Origin: Physella acuta
Lineage: Eukaryota > Mollusca > Gastropoda > Physidae
Assembly (NCBI RefSeq): GCF_028476545.1
Contig: NW_026731615.1
Coordinates: forward strand, 434,001 to 498,000
Reading direction: 5' to 3'
DNA: 64,000 nt
The notes under the pieces were generated by a model. It worked only from the letters and a program-made list of their open reading frames with translations. It did not search any database and was not told the DNA's origin. A program made the position numbers and the translations under genes. Shown here piece after piece: positions 24,961 to 35,717 of the stretch (the stretch's first letter is position 1; each line of letters begins with the position of its first letter).

Positions 24961-25383
24961 ATGGCGTTTTCCTGTGAAAGAATCTCAAGAATGCTAAAAT
25001 TTTAGGACTTGATTAAACCGAAAAGACAACATTACGCTAAATTAAGGCCAACAAAATGAACATAAGTTTGATTACTTATATAATTTATTAGTTTACATTA
25101 CAAACGGTTTTTTTTAACGACGGGGACACTCGAAATTCACTGGAAATCAAACTGAGCCAAAACTAGTAACTGTATTATTTAAAAATAACTCCTGATAAAA
25201 AGTGCCGCCCTCGCTCTCGGCTCAGTATCGATCGCTTAATTATGCAGACATTATTTAAAAAAATAACACGGGTAAAGCTCAAAGCAATGAAGTCTTTTGA
25301 AATGAAACAAACACATTTTCTCTTCTAACCTTTTTTAAAAATATTTATATATGTGAATAAACTTAGGCCTTAGTAGGTATAGG

Positions 25384-25689
25384 CAGTGGCGGATTAAGGG
25401 GGGTGCTGAGGGGGCTGCAGCCAGGGGCCCCCGATTTTTAGGGGCCCCCAAATTTCCTTTTTCAATCATAGTAAATTTCCCTTTGAAGTGAAATTTTTAT
25501 TTTATTTTTTTTTACTATAAAAGCGAATGTTTAAATACTTGAATCACAAGTTTATTTCAATTTTTGTTCAAAATATCAAACTTGAGCATACACTTTATCT
25601 TAGTATAAATACCAGCCCGGACAGCGTTTGCTTATGGGGCCCCCAAAAAGTTTCAGCCAGGGGCCCCGCCCAAGCTTAATCCGCCCCTG
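25384..25689. mobile_element. hAT-like MITE, 306 bp
   Basis: Termini CAGTGGCGGATTAAG and CTTAATCCGCCCCTG are inverted repeats with one mismatch. An exact 8-bp direct repeat GGTATAGG flanks the element (25376-25383 and 25690-25697). The 8-bp duplication and the CAG...CTG ends fit the hAT superfamily. Subterminal GGGGCCCCC stretches face each other. It is too short to encode a transposase. Confidence 0.93.
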
Positions 25690-25859
25690 GGTATAGGCTT
25701 GGCTCAGGGGAGTAGGCCTATGGTCAAATTTAAAGAACAATGCAACATTAACAAAAATGTAACAAATTGACTTGTGTAACAAGCAAAGCAAATCATCATG
25801 TTTGTTTGGGTGTCAGTTTTGGCTGATATAATTTTCAATATTTTAGAAAAAAAATGACA

Positions 25860-25920
25860 TTTATGGACTGGGAGGGGGGGGGAATCCATGTGGACGTCCA
25901 CGTGTTGAATTTAACATGGA
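25860..25920. repeat. G-tract with CATGTGGACGTCCACGTG palindrome
   Basis: A G run is followed by an almost perfect palindrome CATGTGGACGTCCACGTG. The same arrangement (G run, then TGTGGACGTCCACATG) occurs at 45055-45125, so this is a dispersed repeat end. Confidence 0.6.
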
Positions 25921-26434
25921 AGTACTTACATTTAAAATAGACATAAAACGCATAACCTGCATGTAAAAAGTGAAATTATGACATAGTGCTCGTGTTTTAA
26001 AAAAAAACACATCGCAACGGGGAAAGGGATATATAACAACGTCGGGTCGTGATTTTTAACGATATTTACCTCCCCTCCCTCCGCAACGTTACCCATCTTT
26101 TAATTAACTACAACACATAAAATGACGTCACATTTGATCAGCCTACCACATCTCTTAGAACTCTAATTAAAAAGAAATTGCAATTTCTTAGATAAAATAT
26201 ATACTGAGCACCGTCAACGTTGAGTAGTCCTAGATTGATTTTTATTAAAATGGAAAAAAAAAACATTGCAAAAGCATGTCATACTTTCTGAAACCCTTAC
26301 CCGCCCCTACGGAGTGTGACGTCATTAAAGTATTAACCCGTCCCCCCCCCCCTCCCCATAATAAAAAATACTTAAATAGCACCTTTTTGGAAAGCGAGTG
26401 ATGAAGTAAAGAGAAATAGAGACTATGAACTATG

Positions 26435-26879
26435 TAGATGCATAGCGAGGGGGGTGCGGACCGCACCGGGTTACACCATTTAGGGGGGGGGGGGTGACAC
26501 CAAGGCAAAAAATAGCTAAATATATAGAGATAAATGAAATTAATTCGAGTGTTAAATAGTGTTTTAAGAGGTGCAAATCGAATGTTTGAGGGGGGGGGGG
26601 GGGGGGTTGCAGATTGAAAGTTTGAGGGGAGGGGTGCAAATCGAAGGATTCTGGGGGGTGACACAGAGGCGTAGAGACCCTTCCCGGCACCCGGGGACAA
26701 ACTTTCGATTTGCACCCCCCCCCCGCGCAAACTTTCGATTTGTTTTTCCAACCCATTTTGGCGCCCCATAAGGTCAACGCCCGGAGCATATGTCCCCCCC
26801 GCCCCCCCCCCTCGCTACGCCTCTGGGGTGACACCATTAAGTGCCGCACCGGGTGACACCCGACCTCGCTACGCCACTG
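26435..26879. mobile_element. G-rich hAT-like element, 445 bp
   Basis: The left end TAGATGCATAGCGAGG pairs imperfectly with the right end CCTCGCTACGCCACTG. An exact 8-bp duplication GAACTATG flanks it (26427-26434 and 26880-26887). The interior shares CGGACCGCACCGGGT, GGTGACACCAAGGC and TGCAAATCGAA units with the element at 35444. It also holds an inverted block (26660-26830) that resembles the elements at 58795 and 61405, so a second element of the same family seems nested inside. Confidence 0.85.
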
Positions 26880-26979
26880 GAACTATGAATCCTGTAAGGA
26901 TGATGTCTTATGCGAGTTATTAATTTTATAAATTAAATGATTGATCTTATAAATGCTAATCTATTAATAATTAAAATAA

Positions 26980-27016
26980 AGACCGGGGGGGGGGGGGCAC
27001 CGCCTGGAAGAAACTC
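26980..27016 (+). repeat. G-run repeat fragment
   Basis: A 14-base G run is followed by CACCGCCTGGAAGAAACTCT. The CTGGAAGAAACTCTG edge is shared with 35200-35214, marking another end of the G-tract family. Confidence 0.5.
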
Positions 27017-27154
27017 TGATCGGCTATCTCATAAGTATCGAACATTCAGTAGCAGCCTAAATGGATCTCAAGGAACTCATTTACCATTTTGCAAACTCAA
27101 AAGCAAGAGAAAAAACAAATCTAAATAAACCATGAGAAACATATTGTGTTTAGT

Positions 27155-27389
27155 TAGTGGCGTCACTAGGTTGGGTGTCACCCTGTGCGTTTACTGGGGT
27201 TGTTACCCGGCCATCTTCCAACAATTTTCTGTTTGATGTCATACAACTCCCCCATCTATTTTTTTTTAACTGGATAAAACATTGTTTTGACTATAAAAAC
27301 CTTTCTAATTTGTTGTCTAGGCGTCACCTAGCTAAATGGTGTCACCCAATGGTGACCGCACCTCCCGTCTCCGCCTTGTGACGTCACTG
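27155..27389. mobile_element. hAT-like MITE, interrupted at its right end
   Basis: The left terminus TAGTGGCGTCACTAGG and right terminus CCTTGTGACGTCACTG are inverted repeats. The left flank TGTTTAGT (27147-27154) matches TGTTTGGT at 27712-27719, which lies beyond a second element. The right end of this element is therefore split by the insertion at 27391. No coding sequence. Confidence 0.8.
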
Positions 27390-27390
27390 T

Positions 27391-27704
27391 CAGTGGCGTA
27401 GGCAGGGGGGGGTTAGGGGGGGTCATAACCCCCCCCCATAGACCCCTCGGTATATATAAAAAGTATGAGGGGGGGTGCAAATCGAAAGTTTGAGGGGGGG
27501 TGCAAATCGAAAGTTTGAGGGGGGGGTGCAAATCGAAAGTTTGAGGGGGGGTGCAAATCGAAAGTTTGAGGGGGGGGGGGTGCAAATCGAAAGTTTGAGG
27601 GGGGGTGCAAATCGAAAGTTTGAGGGGGGGGGGTGCAAATCGAAAGTTTGTCCCCGGGTAAAAATTGGAACCCCCCCCTTGAGACGATCCTGGCTACGCC
27701 ACTG
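27391..27704. mobile_element. G-rich hAT-like element with a 7-unit core
   Basis: CAGTGGCGTAGGCAGG and CCTGGCTACGCCACTG form the ends (one mismatch), with an exact 8-bp duplication GTCACTGT at 27383-27390 and 27705-27712. The interior contains seven tandem TGCAAATCGAAAGTTTG units separated by runs of 6-11 G. The copy at 28260 shares the flanks ATAGACCCCTCGGTATATAT and CCCGGGTAAAAATTGGA but has one unit. There is no transposase. Confidence 0.95.
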
Positions 27705-28259
27705 GTCACTGTGTTTGGTTACTTATATGCTACTGGCTTAGTTTTTTTTTGTTACAAAAAAAAAAGTGATGAACATAGTATTAATAATACGGCATTAATG
27801 TACAGTAGTATATTAGGTCACATTTGAGTATTATTTGGAGGGGTTCCCCAGCTGGGGGAAGATGGCTGCCGCGACCCACTACAAGTCTATCGATTTTTTT
27901 AAAAAGTTGTTTAAATAGTCATTGAAAACGATTTAGAACATAACTGCATGCCATTTGTGTTAGTATGTGTATTGTAAATACAAAATATATGTTTTTATAA
28001 TTTTCCAAAATAATATAGAAGATAAATAAAATTTGACATTCTACACCTTTTTGAGACACACAACTGAAACTAATATAAAATGAAATCACACAAAAGTCTT
28101 CTTAAATTTTATTAATTTATTTAACGTCCTTCCAAATCATCAAAGGCTTTTAATATATCATGCTGTAAACTTAATCTTTCAAAACATACTCGATTCATAA
28201 TAATACCAGAATTAGAAGGAAATTTTAAGATCAGCGCCATCCAAAAGATCTCTAAGATT

Positions 28260-28415
28260 CAGTGGCGTAGACAGGGGGGGGGGGGTCATACCCCCCCATA
28301 GACCCCTCGGTATATATGTAAAAAGTATGAGGGGGGGGGTGCAAATCGAAAGTTTGTCCCGGGTAAAAATTGGAGCCCCCCCCCCCCCCTTGAGACAATC
28401 CTGGCTACGCCACTG
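28260..28415. mobile_element. G-rich hAT-like element with a 1-unit core, 156 bp
   Basis: CAGTGGCGTAGACAGG and CCTGGCTACGCCACTG form the ends, with an exact 8-bp duplication CTAAGATT at 28252-28259 and 28416-28423. It is the short version of the element at 27391, with a single TGCAAATCGAAAGTTTG unit. Confidence 0.95.
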
Positions 28416-28423
28416 CTAAGATT

Positions 28424-29640
28424 TAAAGTGTTTTTGTTCATGAATTAACTGACCATCACCAATTTAGAATCACTGATTCGCCGTTCGTATTTCTTTATTA
28501 ATTATTGCTACCCCTGGCCACAAGAAGCCAATCCTCACTAGACATCTTGAAATTGTGGAAATAACAGTTTATAATTAGTTCCAATAATTTGAAGTGTTAA
28601 ACGTGATATAAATTATAATACCGTTAATGTATCGTCGATCCGGTATGGCACCCCCCCCCTCCCCCAAATAGACAACGTGGAGGTCATTGTGAATGCCTAT
28701 AGAATAGGTCATAACATGAACAGCTGCTATTTGAGATAGCTAGCTGATGACATCACTGTATCCCCCCTCCCCCCAAAAAAAGCATATGGTTAATGGAGAT
28801 GTCACACTGTCTGACTGTACTTGTCTTTTAATGTAAAAGTAAGAAATTGTGTTTCTGTGTTGCGTGTATGTATAAATCTCTGCGTTAAATGCCCTAAGTA
28901 TTAGTTCCACCACATATATCTGAAATTAAAATCTAAATCACAGAAAGCGAGCAACAGTGTGCGTTTGAGTCTATTTCTAAAATTTAAATGCCATGCAAAA
29001 GTTTTTTGTTTTCTCGACAGGCTCTGAAAACTTGGTCAGTCAGCAAGTATTTGATTTAGGAAAGAGCTTTAGCTGTTAACAAATCCGGGATGTGTTTCTG
29101 AAAAAAGAAAATAAATTCAGAAAATTACTGCGTTTCATTTCACTTAATTAAAATTCAAAATGTAATTTATTTAATTACAACCGAATTTTCGTTAAAATAC
29201 AGTGACGAAATTAAAGTAAATTGTTATGATAATTTTAGAGAGATAAAAAAAATAATTAATGATACGTCTAATAAGTGCTCAACCGGTTATTAAAGATAAA
29301 TTAAACAATAACTTATTACAATTAGGAATATGAGGGGTATCATAAAAAGTAATATTTTATTGAGATAATTAGTTAATGACACGATTTAGTAGGTGATCAC
29401 TGGGCGTTTAAAAGATAAATTAAACAATCATTTGATACAATGAAGATATTAAGGTAAAACAATGGGATTAATATTTTACAGAGATATGAATGAGGTAAAT
29501 CTAGCTACAATTACAATAATATATGAAGAAAATAAGATATATAAAAAAGAAAAAAATATATATAAACTTACTTGGGTTGTAGATTTTTGTGTCAGAGAAG
29601 ACAGCTATAACACCTGCAAAGTTGGTGGGCAAGGTGTGTT
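28424..29640. other. non-coding AT-rich stretch
   Basis: There is no recognised gene. Two C-rich tracts (28650-28670 and 28763-28778) are flanked by otherwise unique sequence. Similar short phrases around 29218-29420 (TAATTAATGATACG / AGTTAATGACACG, then AAAGATAAATTAAACAATA) suggest an old local duplication. Confidence 0.4.
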
Positions 29641-29644
29641 TCTC

Positions 29645-29963
29645 AAGGTTAAAATCTGGGTACATGTGCAGGGAGGCATTGAAATCCTCAACTGTCAGAG
29701 TAGGTATCAAGAAAACAATTTTTGTAGTGAAAGCTTCTGATCATGTAGTCTTTTGTTAAAATCTGGGTATATGTACAGGGAGGCATTGAAATCCTCAACG
29801 TCAGAGTAGGTGCCGAGAAAACAATGTTTGTAGTGAAAGCTTCTGAACATGTAGTCGTTTGTTAAAATCTGGGTATATGTACAGGGAGGCATTGAAATCC
29901 TCAACGTCAGAGGAGGTGTTGAGAAAACAATTTTTGTAGTGAAAGCTTCTGATCATGTAGTCT
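29645..29963 (-). repeat. 107-bp tandem repeat derived from a coding-like sequence, 3 copies
   Basis: TTAAAATCTGGGTA recurs at about 29649, 29755 and 29862. On the minus strand each unit reads as a peptide with VEDFNASL and YPDFN, and the rightmost flank reads ETINMTVDDFDNTP, which looks coding in composition. The leftmost copy runs into a donor-like AAGTAAGT at 29570. The period of 107 is not a multiple of three, so the present array is not one open frame. The protein family was not recognised. Confidence 0.6.
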
Positions 29964-30116
29964 TTTTGCCCACCTTGGTGTGTTGTCAAAGTCATCCACT
30001 GTCATGTTGATGGTTTCTGGGGCGATCTGTGATCTGTGTTTTACATTCTGGTTTTTGAGTCCAGTTTAGATTTGTTTGTTGGTGTTGGTTTAAAGTCCAA
30101 TTTCTATTTGATTCAA

Positions 30117-30326
30117 TCAGTGCTTGGTGCTGGCAGCTTTTGTTTGCATCAGGTCGGGTTTTTTAATGTCAGGGATGTTTGTATTACCGAATGTGTGTCT
30201 GTATAAATTATCTTTTCTGGTAAATACTTTCCCGCATTCTGTACATTGATGTCTTTCTCTGCCATGTGCAGTGTTTTGATGTCGTTTCAAATGTTCTTTG
30301 GGTGTATTTGCCCTCACTGGTGTCAC
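30117..30326 (-). pseudogene. C2H2 zinc-finger fragment, broken
   Basis: The minus strand encodes HLKRHQNTAHGRERHQCTEC and then GKVFTRKDNLYRH: the end of one C2H2 finger, a linker and the first three zinc ligands of a second. There is no intact domain and no convincing gene around it. A T-rich tract and AG precede it near 30375, and a short acidic open frame (MSEDSDIADVEMNTTDFSE) lies upstream on the same strand near 30650. It is probably a relic of a mobile, possibly virus-like, element, but the source is unknown. Confidence 0.5.
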
Positions 30327-31387
30327 AAGCGTATCGATCCATGGCTGGGTAGCTGGCTGTGGTTAGGTCGGCTGTAAAATAAAAATTTAAGTGAATACAT
30401 TTGACAACTTATTTAAAAATAAATAAGATTTAATTAAAGGGTATAATCGAATTTTTATTAGTGGGGTTAGTTACCATAAAACAAAAAATATTGACCTTAC
30501 CGTTAATGCCAATAGAGCTTTTATGAATAATGATTCTTATGTTTAATTTCTGTCTTCTGTTCTTGTGTCTCAGTTTCTCTTGTATTACATTCTGAAAAAT
30601 CTGTGGTATTCATTTCAACATCAGCAATGTCAGAATCTTCGGACATCTTACAGTGATCTCAGTGGCGTGGAGATAATAACACTCATGCAATACCATGTAG
30701 TATTCAGGAAATATCTCTGAAATAATACAATCATCTCATTGAAAAATGGAAAACGAAATTGGTATTATAGTTATATCTAATAAAATTATATAATCCTTAT
30801 ATTCAATAACAATTATCATTATTTACTATTTGTTCAAATCAAGACAGCGTGTATATTCAGTATATATGTAGTGTAAAATAAACATAGCATTATATCGTTG
30901 ACAAGTCACGCAATAATGATAAGTATTAAAAAAGACGTTTAAAGGTATGAAGAGTGATGACAAACTTTTTGTGAAAAACATAATGATTGGCTCAAAACCG
31001 CATGACGCTATGTCAAGTTTTACTCAGTAATTCTTATAAGAAGTTATTACTAGAATTCAGAGCAACAATATAGATAGTTTGAGGTTAGGTAGCTAATTAA
31101 AAATTCAGAAAAGATCTGTCTATCTATTGGATGTTTAAAATCATTTGTCTCGACTTTTGAACTAGTCCGGGTTCTCTTCATGTTTGTTAATTCCAAACTC
31201 TACCCAGTATTACATTATTGTAGGCATATAGATCTAGAATCTTCTAGTGCATAACATGTTGAAACTGACTTATATTACAATGTGTAGCAAAGATGTAGGC
31301 ATATGTTTATTATGTAAGTCCTGCTAGGGTGGGGGTGGGATAACTATACCACTATCTAGTATCTACACTCGTAGGCTTAACTAATAC

Positions 31388-34076
31388 TAGGGACTTGGAT
31401 GACGTAGATTTTGCCCCTCTAAAAACGAGAGTTTTTTCCCCATACCGTAACTTAGTGAATTTAGCCGTGCGGCAGTGGGTGATAATTAAAAAAAAATAAT
31501 TTCACTATTAATCACCATTGTTAATAGAAAAGTGTCACTTTATTCTGAAAGACAAATGGATTTCACCGATTGCTGTGTTATTTTTGTTTTTTTCTGCTAC
31601 GAGTGCGTGATGGTGTGTTTCAGGCAAAAATTGGGTAAGTAAAACTTATTGTTCCATAAAAATTTACCGTCGCCTTAGGCTAGAAATGCGATCTCCGAGC
31701 GTAAACACCATTTTTACATATGTGTTTCAAATTTCATTTAGTTATTCATTAGCGACGTATTTTTTTATAAATAACTTTGAAAGCATAGGGCTTACAACAG
31801 CTTAAGATTGCCGGAAAAGATCGAGGTTAAAACCGGAAGTGGTGTGTTGTTGTTAATGACGCTATACAATGTAAATCTACTTGTTTATCTAAATCCAGCA
31901 ACATCCACATGAATCTGACTCTAAAAGCTTTTTAAATTATCGAATTACATTTGTTATTTATTAAACTTGTTATTTTTGATGACTTTTCATTTGTATTTTG
32001 TTATTAGATTCATTAATTGGGTAATTTTAGGATTGTAAATAAGATCGTTTTTTTTCTCTCAGTTCGCGATGTTTATTTTTTAAACAGTAGATTCTAGATC
32101 TAAATTGTTAACTTAAGTATTATATTTAAAAAAAAAAGAATGTTAGTTATATGTAGTGTGCTTTTCTATACAAATTTCTTAAATGAACAAGTTAATTTTA
32201 AAGCTTAATAGTAGGCCCTATGGCTATGCCTAGTATAAATCTACTATAGACCTATTGCAGGCTATTACACTTAGTTCAGTGAGTTTGTTGGGACTTAAGG
32301 TCTACTAATATTTAAAAAATAAAATGAATATAGATCTATTACAAGTGTTAATATTTAATTCCAAATGAACCATAATATGTATATTTTTATTCAGCCTTCT
32401 ACTTGTTTTCTTAGAGCAAGTTTTTACTTTTTTATTAGATAAGTCCTCTTTATTTATGTTAAACTTGTATAGGCCCTTTTCAATTATAACTCTAGGCATT
32501 TTCACTACTTACTTTATGTACATTTACACAATTTTCTGTGTAAAGCTACACTATACTACTGTATTTTTGCTATTGTATATTTTTCAGTTGGAGCTTTACT
32601 AGTCTTGGCCCTAGATAAAATGTACCAGCTCACAAGGGGATAGAGAATCAAAAGATGTGGATCTACTCATAAGCAACTTCAATGAAGGAGAAATAAGTCC
32701 ACTTAAGAATGGATGTTGCTGGTTTTTATTAGTTCTAAAAGCTATCAGCCAGAGGAGACACAGCTTCAGTAGATGTTTGATCAGATTTCATTTTTAAATC
32801 ATTGATGGTGTTATTTTTGAAAGTAAAAAAGTGACACAAGCTAATAGACTTAAACATATTATCCACACAGCATGAGATGTCACTTAAATATATGACACAT
32901 GTTTCTAAATTATAAAACTTACCTTTAACATTAAATGGTGATCTTTACTCCACCAATTAAAAAATCATTTCAATTATTAAATTATTTGTTCAACAATAAT
33001 TGTAAATTAAATTATATCAATTCTATGATAACATACACATAACATGGTTGAAATATCATGAATATTGACAACATTTAGATACAATTTTAGTAATCTAAAA
33101 TCCGTTTAGCATTGTACTTCTTTCTTGCAAAAAAGTAGTTGCGCAGAACAAAAATGACTTTTTAAATTTGACCAACATTGTAACAAAACCACATAAGCTA
33201 AGTGAAATATTTTTACTTTGTGTGGATGTATACAATGTTGGCACCAATTAGGCCAATTTTCATTAAGATATTCCATATAATAAAAATTTGGCAAGAGATT
33301 ATGTGTTGCCTATAGCAGAATTTATTTTTTAAAATTAAGGCGGGTATATGAGTTTAAACCCCTTTTTCATTAAATAAAATATTTTTAAAATCAAATTTGA
33401 ACAATGGTAATATCAAAGTATATAATAACCTTCATTTTTACAATATTTCTTGCATATAACCAAAGTAATCTAAAATCTACTCAACATTGTACTTCTTTCT
33501 TGCAAAAAAAGTAGTTGCGCAGAATAAAAATGACTTTTATTTTGTCCAACATTGTAATAAAACCACATAAGCTAAGTAAAATATTTTGACTTTCTGTTAA
33601 TGTATACAGTGTTGGCACTATTCAGGCCAATTTTCAGTAAGATATTCCATATAATAAAAATTTAGCAACAGATTGTGTGTTGCCTATCAAAGACGCTTAT
33701 TCAAAAATTTTAGGGGGCTGACCCTCTTTGTTAACATTATTTTTTATGATCATTCTCATCCACTTCAATTATTTTTATCTTACTCTTTTACTGATATCAT
33801 AAGCTTGATCTTAGTGAATTTTCATTAAAAAATACCTGCTATTTAAAAAGTTACAGAGATTTTAGTTCGCATCCAAAAAAGTAGGGAAGCAAAAAATTGA
33901 GAAAACCCCATGGTAAAAAAACCCGAAAATTAAATACGTTAAAAATTCATAACTCCGTAACCGTTTGAGCTAAAATTAAAATAAAAGTATCTTTGTTCTT
34001 GTCTAAATGAGCTCTATAAACTGGTGCTACTACATTATTTATTTTTTTTTAAATTGAAATTTCATCCAAGTCCCTA
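31388..34076. mobile_element. 2.7-kb hAT-like non-autonomous element
   Basis: The 15-bp inverted termini TAGGGACTTGGATGA and TCATCCAAGTCCCTA are flanked by an exact 8-bp duplication ACTAATAC (31380-31387 and 34077-34084), as in hAT elements. The 2.69-kb interior shows no transposase. It holds an internal direct duplication of roughly 225 bp (about 33090-33315 and 33465-33690, around 85-90 percent alike by eye) containing CATTGTACTTCTTTCTTGCA. It is the longest transposon in the window. Confidence 0.88.
33090..33690. repeat. internal direct duplication within the 2.7-kb element
   Basis: AACATTGTAAT/CAAAACCACATA, then GATATTCCATATAATAAAAA and GTGTTGCCTAT occur in both halves at an offset of about 374 bases. 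Divergence of the copies suggests the duplication is old relative to the intact target-site duplication. Confidence 0.8.
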
Positions 34077-34307
34077 ACTAATACTATACCGAGTAGATCT
34101 AGTCACTTCGTTACATATTACATGGAATAGGCCTAAATAAATGCCTAAGCTTAAAAGCCCTAAATGAAACTGAAACATTTTTGTAAATTTCAAGAATTAA
34201 GTAGATCTCTATCTATTAGTTACTAGATCTAGTTAGGATCTAAGTAAGAGTAAAATCCTCCTAGATCTAGATCATAGATCTAGATTTTCTAGATTCTAGA
34301 TCTATAA

Positions 34308-34475
34308 ATGTGAAATAATTACTAGATCTAGATCTAGACTAGATCTAGATCTATTAGATCTACTAAAATGTATTAATTTAAGGAGTCACCTGTTTTTCAC
34401 ATTACTAGATCTAGACTCTAGAGATCTAGATTCTAGTCGAGTGTGATTTTACGTACCTAAAGCGATAAGTCGGAT
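34308..34475. mobile_element. degraded relative of the 37-bp-TIR MITE
   Basis: AATGTGAAATAATTA, AAGGAGTCACCTGTTTTTCA, CACATTAC, and GATTTTACGTACC then AAGCGATAAG match the right half of the element at 23736-24278 in order. Two AGATCTAG-rich stretches interrupt the match (34321-34365 and 34405-34435). Confidence 0.75.
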
Positions 34476-34954
34476 AAGAGATTAGGCTACCCTAAGGCCT
34501 AAACTGAGAAACTCTAAACACAGACAAAATAATACTACCACGTGGCCTGGATACAACAACCATTGAGACCTCGGTGAACTGGAAAAAAGTCACAGGAAAA
34601 AAGTCACAGTAGAAAAATTTTATCGGAAAAAAAGTCACAGAAAAAAAGGCACAAAAATCTTTTTAGGAATATTTTTATTAATTTGTTAAGAATTGTAAAA
34701 TTTTGTATGTTTATTGTTGTGGGTTGTATTTTTGATAGCATAAGAAATTATTTATAGACGTTAAAAGCATTATGATTTATAACAATTGTAAGAAAAAATA
34801 CTCTAAGATAATTAACAAAACAATCTCAACTTTTGTTACGTATTTAGTTAAATACACGGTAGAAAAGTTAATTATAAAAGAAATTTAGGCACATTTTGCC
34901 GTAGGCTATTCTCTGGTCTGCCTCTACTCAGTAGGCATTATCCGAAAATATTTT

Positions 34955-35220
34955 GTGTTGTTGACCAGTGTTTCTTCCAGACTTTTTTCTCCGGGGGGGG
35001 GGGGGCACTTGAAATCTTTGGGGGGAGGGGGGGCGGTAAACTTTCTTCGGGGGGGGGGGGCGGACACTGTTAAAAGTATATATTTTCTATATAAATTATA
35101 TAAATTTCATTTCGTTCGGGGGTGGGGGGGGGGGCGGTAAATATTTTTCGGGGGGGGGGGGGGGGCTTCCCCCCCCCCCCCCCCCCCGAAGAGATGCCTG
35201 GAAGAAACTCTGTTGTTGAC
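34955..35220 (+). repeat. G-tract dispersed repeat, copy 2
   Basis: CAGTGTTTCTTCCAGAC begins a series of G runs separated by CACTTGAAATCTTTGG, TATATTTTCTATATAAATTA and TTTCATTTCGTTCGG, ending in a C run and GAAGAGATGCCTGGAAGAAA. It is the reverse complement, in order, of 3655-3880. Both ends carry a CTGGAAGAAAC-like edge (inverted at the left), which may be its terminal inverted repeat. Confidence 0.7.
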
Positions 35221-35443
35221 GTTATGCGTCAATGACAGCCTTTGAACCTTGTCGGCTTTCTGTTTTGATCCTAAGTTTTGTTATGTAATGAGCTTGATAA
35301 ATGTGGGCAGTAAAGGTGGTTGAACTAAACATAACTATTGTTGCTATGAGTTGAGGGCAGCAAGTCAGATGAACTTACCATTTCACGGTAATTTAATATT
35401 TGTATTTAAAAAAAAAACACGATGAAAAACGTGGACTTTGGAG

Positions 35444-35717
35444 CAGGGGCGTAGCGAGGGGGAGGGGGGCGGGGGGTGCGGACCGCACCGGGTGACACCA
35501 TTTAGTGGGGTGACACCAAGGCAGGTGACACCAAGGCAAAAAATAGCAAAATATATAGAGAAAAACTTGAGGGGGGGGGGTGCAAATCGAAAGTTTGAGG
35601 GGGGGAAGGTGCAAATCGAAAACTTGAAAGTTTGTCCCCGGGAAGGGTCGCAACGCCTCTGGGGGGGTGACACCATTAAGTGCCGCACCGGGTGACACCC
35701 GACCTCGCTACGCCATG
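35444..35717. mobile_element. G-rich hAT-like element, 274 bp
   Basis: CAGGGGCGTAGCGAGG and CCTCGCTACGCCATG form the ends, with an exact 8-bp duplication CTTTGGAG at 35436-35443 and 35718-35725. The interior shows CGGACCGCACCGGGTGACAC and two TGCAAATCGAAA units. It is inserted in the 34573-36037 element. Confidence 0.94.

Noticed and set aside
27328-27709. Overlapping open frames rich in FDLHPPLKLSICTPP on the minus strand and IESLRGGANRKFE on the plus strand
   Set aside because: They are translations of the G-rich core units of a transposon-like element; they occur in all frames and carry no domain.
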